A stretch of 38,939 nt of DNA from a bacterium. GTDB taxonomy: Bacteria > Actinomycetota > Acidimicrobiia > Spongiisociales > JAENVV01. Under the pieces are notes generated by a model. That model worked only from the letters and a program-made list of their open reading frames with translations, did no database searches and was not told the origin of the DNA. The position numbers were made by a program, and so were the translations under genes. Below, piece by piece: positions 38,843-38,939 of the stretch (its first letter is position 1; the number at the start of each line of letters is the position of its first letter). The stretch lies in NCBI GenBank assembly GCA_024641305.1, contig JAHEDI010000003.1, positions 112,889 through 151,827 of the forward strand. Reading direction: 5' to 3'.

Positions 38843-38939
38843 TGGCTAAAGCACGAATTTACGAAATTGCCCGGGACCTGGGTCTCGATTCGAAAGATGT
38901 ACTGGCCAAGGCCGAGGAGCTCGGACTTGCGGTGAAGAC
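38842..38939 (+). CDS. infB: Translation initiation factor IF-2, N-terminal part (cut by window edge)
   Basis: The first 32 codons before the right edge. The reading [20 protein letters not shown], continuing [13 protein letters not shown], is the conserved IF2_N helical domain of bacterial IF-2. The ATG overlaps the nusA TAA by 1 nt (TAATG). The GTPase part lies outside the window. Confidence 0.93.
   Translation, partial: MAKARIYEIARDLGLDSKDVLAKAEELGLAVK

Overview
The window looks like chromosomal core sequence of a GC-rich actinobacterium, most likely a deep-branching lineage such as the Acidimicrobiia; the class is an inference. The pointers are a DUF2469 gene (a family essentially confined to Actinomycetota), a WhiG/FliA-type sigma factor, coenzyme F420 (FO) biosynthesis genes, a short EF-Ts, and the order rplS-lepB-DUF2469-yraN-comM-dprA-xerC-whiG-rpsB-tsf-pyrH-frr-cdsA-dxr-rseP-ispG-proS-rimP-nusA-infB. 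I saw no tRNA, rRNA, CRISPR array, insertion sequence or phage gene.

Layout. Positions 1-7558 (minus strand) carry electron-transfer flavoprotein subunits (etfB, partial etfA), pyrimidine nucleoside salvage (deoB-deoA, upp), an alkyltransferase-like DNA repair protein and PEP carboxylase. Positions 7646-10157 (plus) carry ffh-rpsP-khpA-rimM. The usual continuation, trmD-rplS, only resumes at 18421. The 8 kb between holds a small membrane protein, cofG and cofH (FO synthase, with an unusual 250-residue N-terminal extension on CofH), a flavin-binding PNPOx-like protein translationally coupled to a histidine kinase/response regulator pair, and a large, very acidic, Lys-poor protein ending in a YbjQ domain. 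From 18421 to the end the window is a nearly continuous plus-strand run of translation, envelope, isoprenoid and recombination genes. It is broken by a short minus-strand block (a Cys/His-rich mini-protein, a possible 24-residue membrane peptide and a crotonase-family enzyme) and by a DAHP synthase gene placed between dprA and xerC.

Regulatory content is the most novel part. (1) The DAHP synthase gene has a complete transcription attenuator: a TTGACA promoter, an apparently leaderless 18-codon leader peptide with Trp, Phe, Tyr, Phe, Phe, a 12-bp antiterminator stem, and a mutually exclusive 8-bp terminator stem with T8. (2) The comM-dprA competence-type operon is preceded by a sigma-28/WhiG-like promoter and a 20-bp hairpin in a long 5' region, while whiG itself lies 5 kb downstream. 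(3) The rimP-nusA-infB operon has an extended -10 promoter, a terminator-like hairpin and a basic 17-codon upstream ORF overlapping the rimP start. (4) Two essential genes, proS and lepB, have no ATG/GTG/TTG at their expected starts but a CTG 7-8 nt after an AGGAG.

Together the genes serve protein synthesis (rpsP, rplS, rpsB, tsf, frr, proS, rimP, nusA, infB, trmD, rimM), protein export (ffh, lepB, rseP), membrane and isoprenoid precursors (cdsA, dxr, ispG), nucleotide salvage (deoA, deoB, upp, pyrH), DNA uptake and recombination (comM, dprA, xerC) and deazaflavin cofactor synthesis (cofG, cofH). All functions are assigned by reading protein motifs by eye; no database search was possible.
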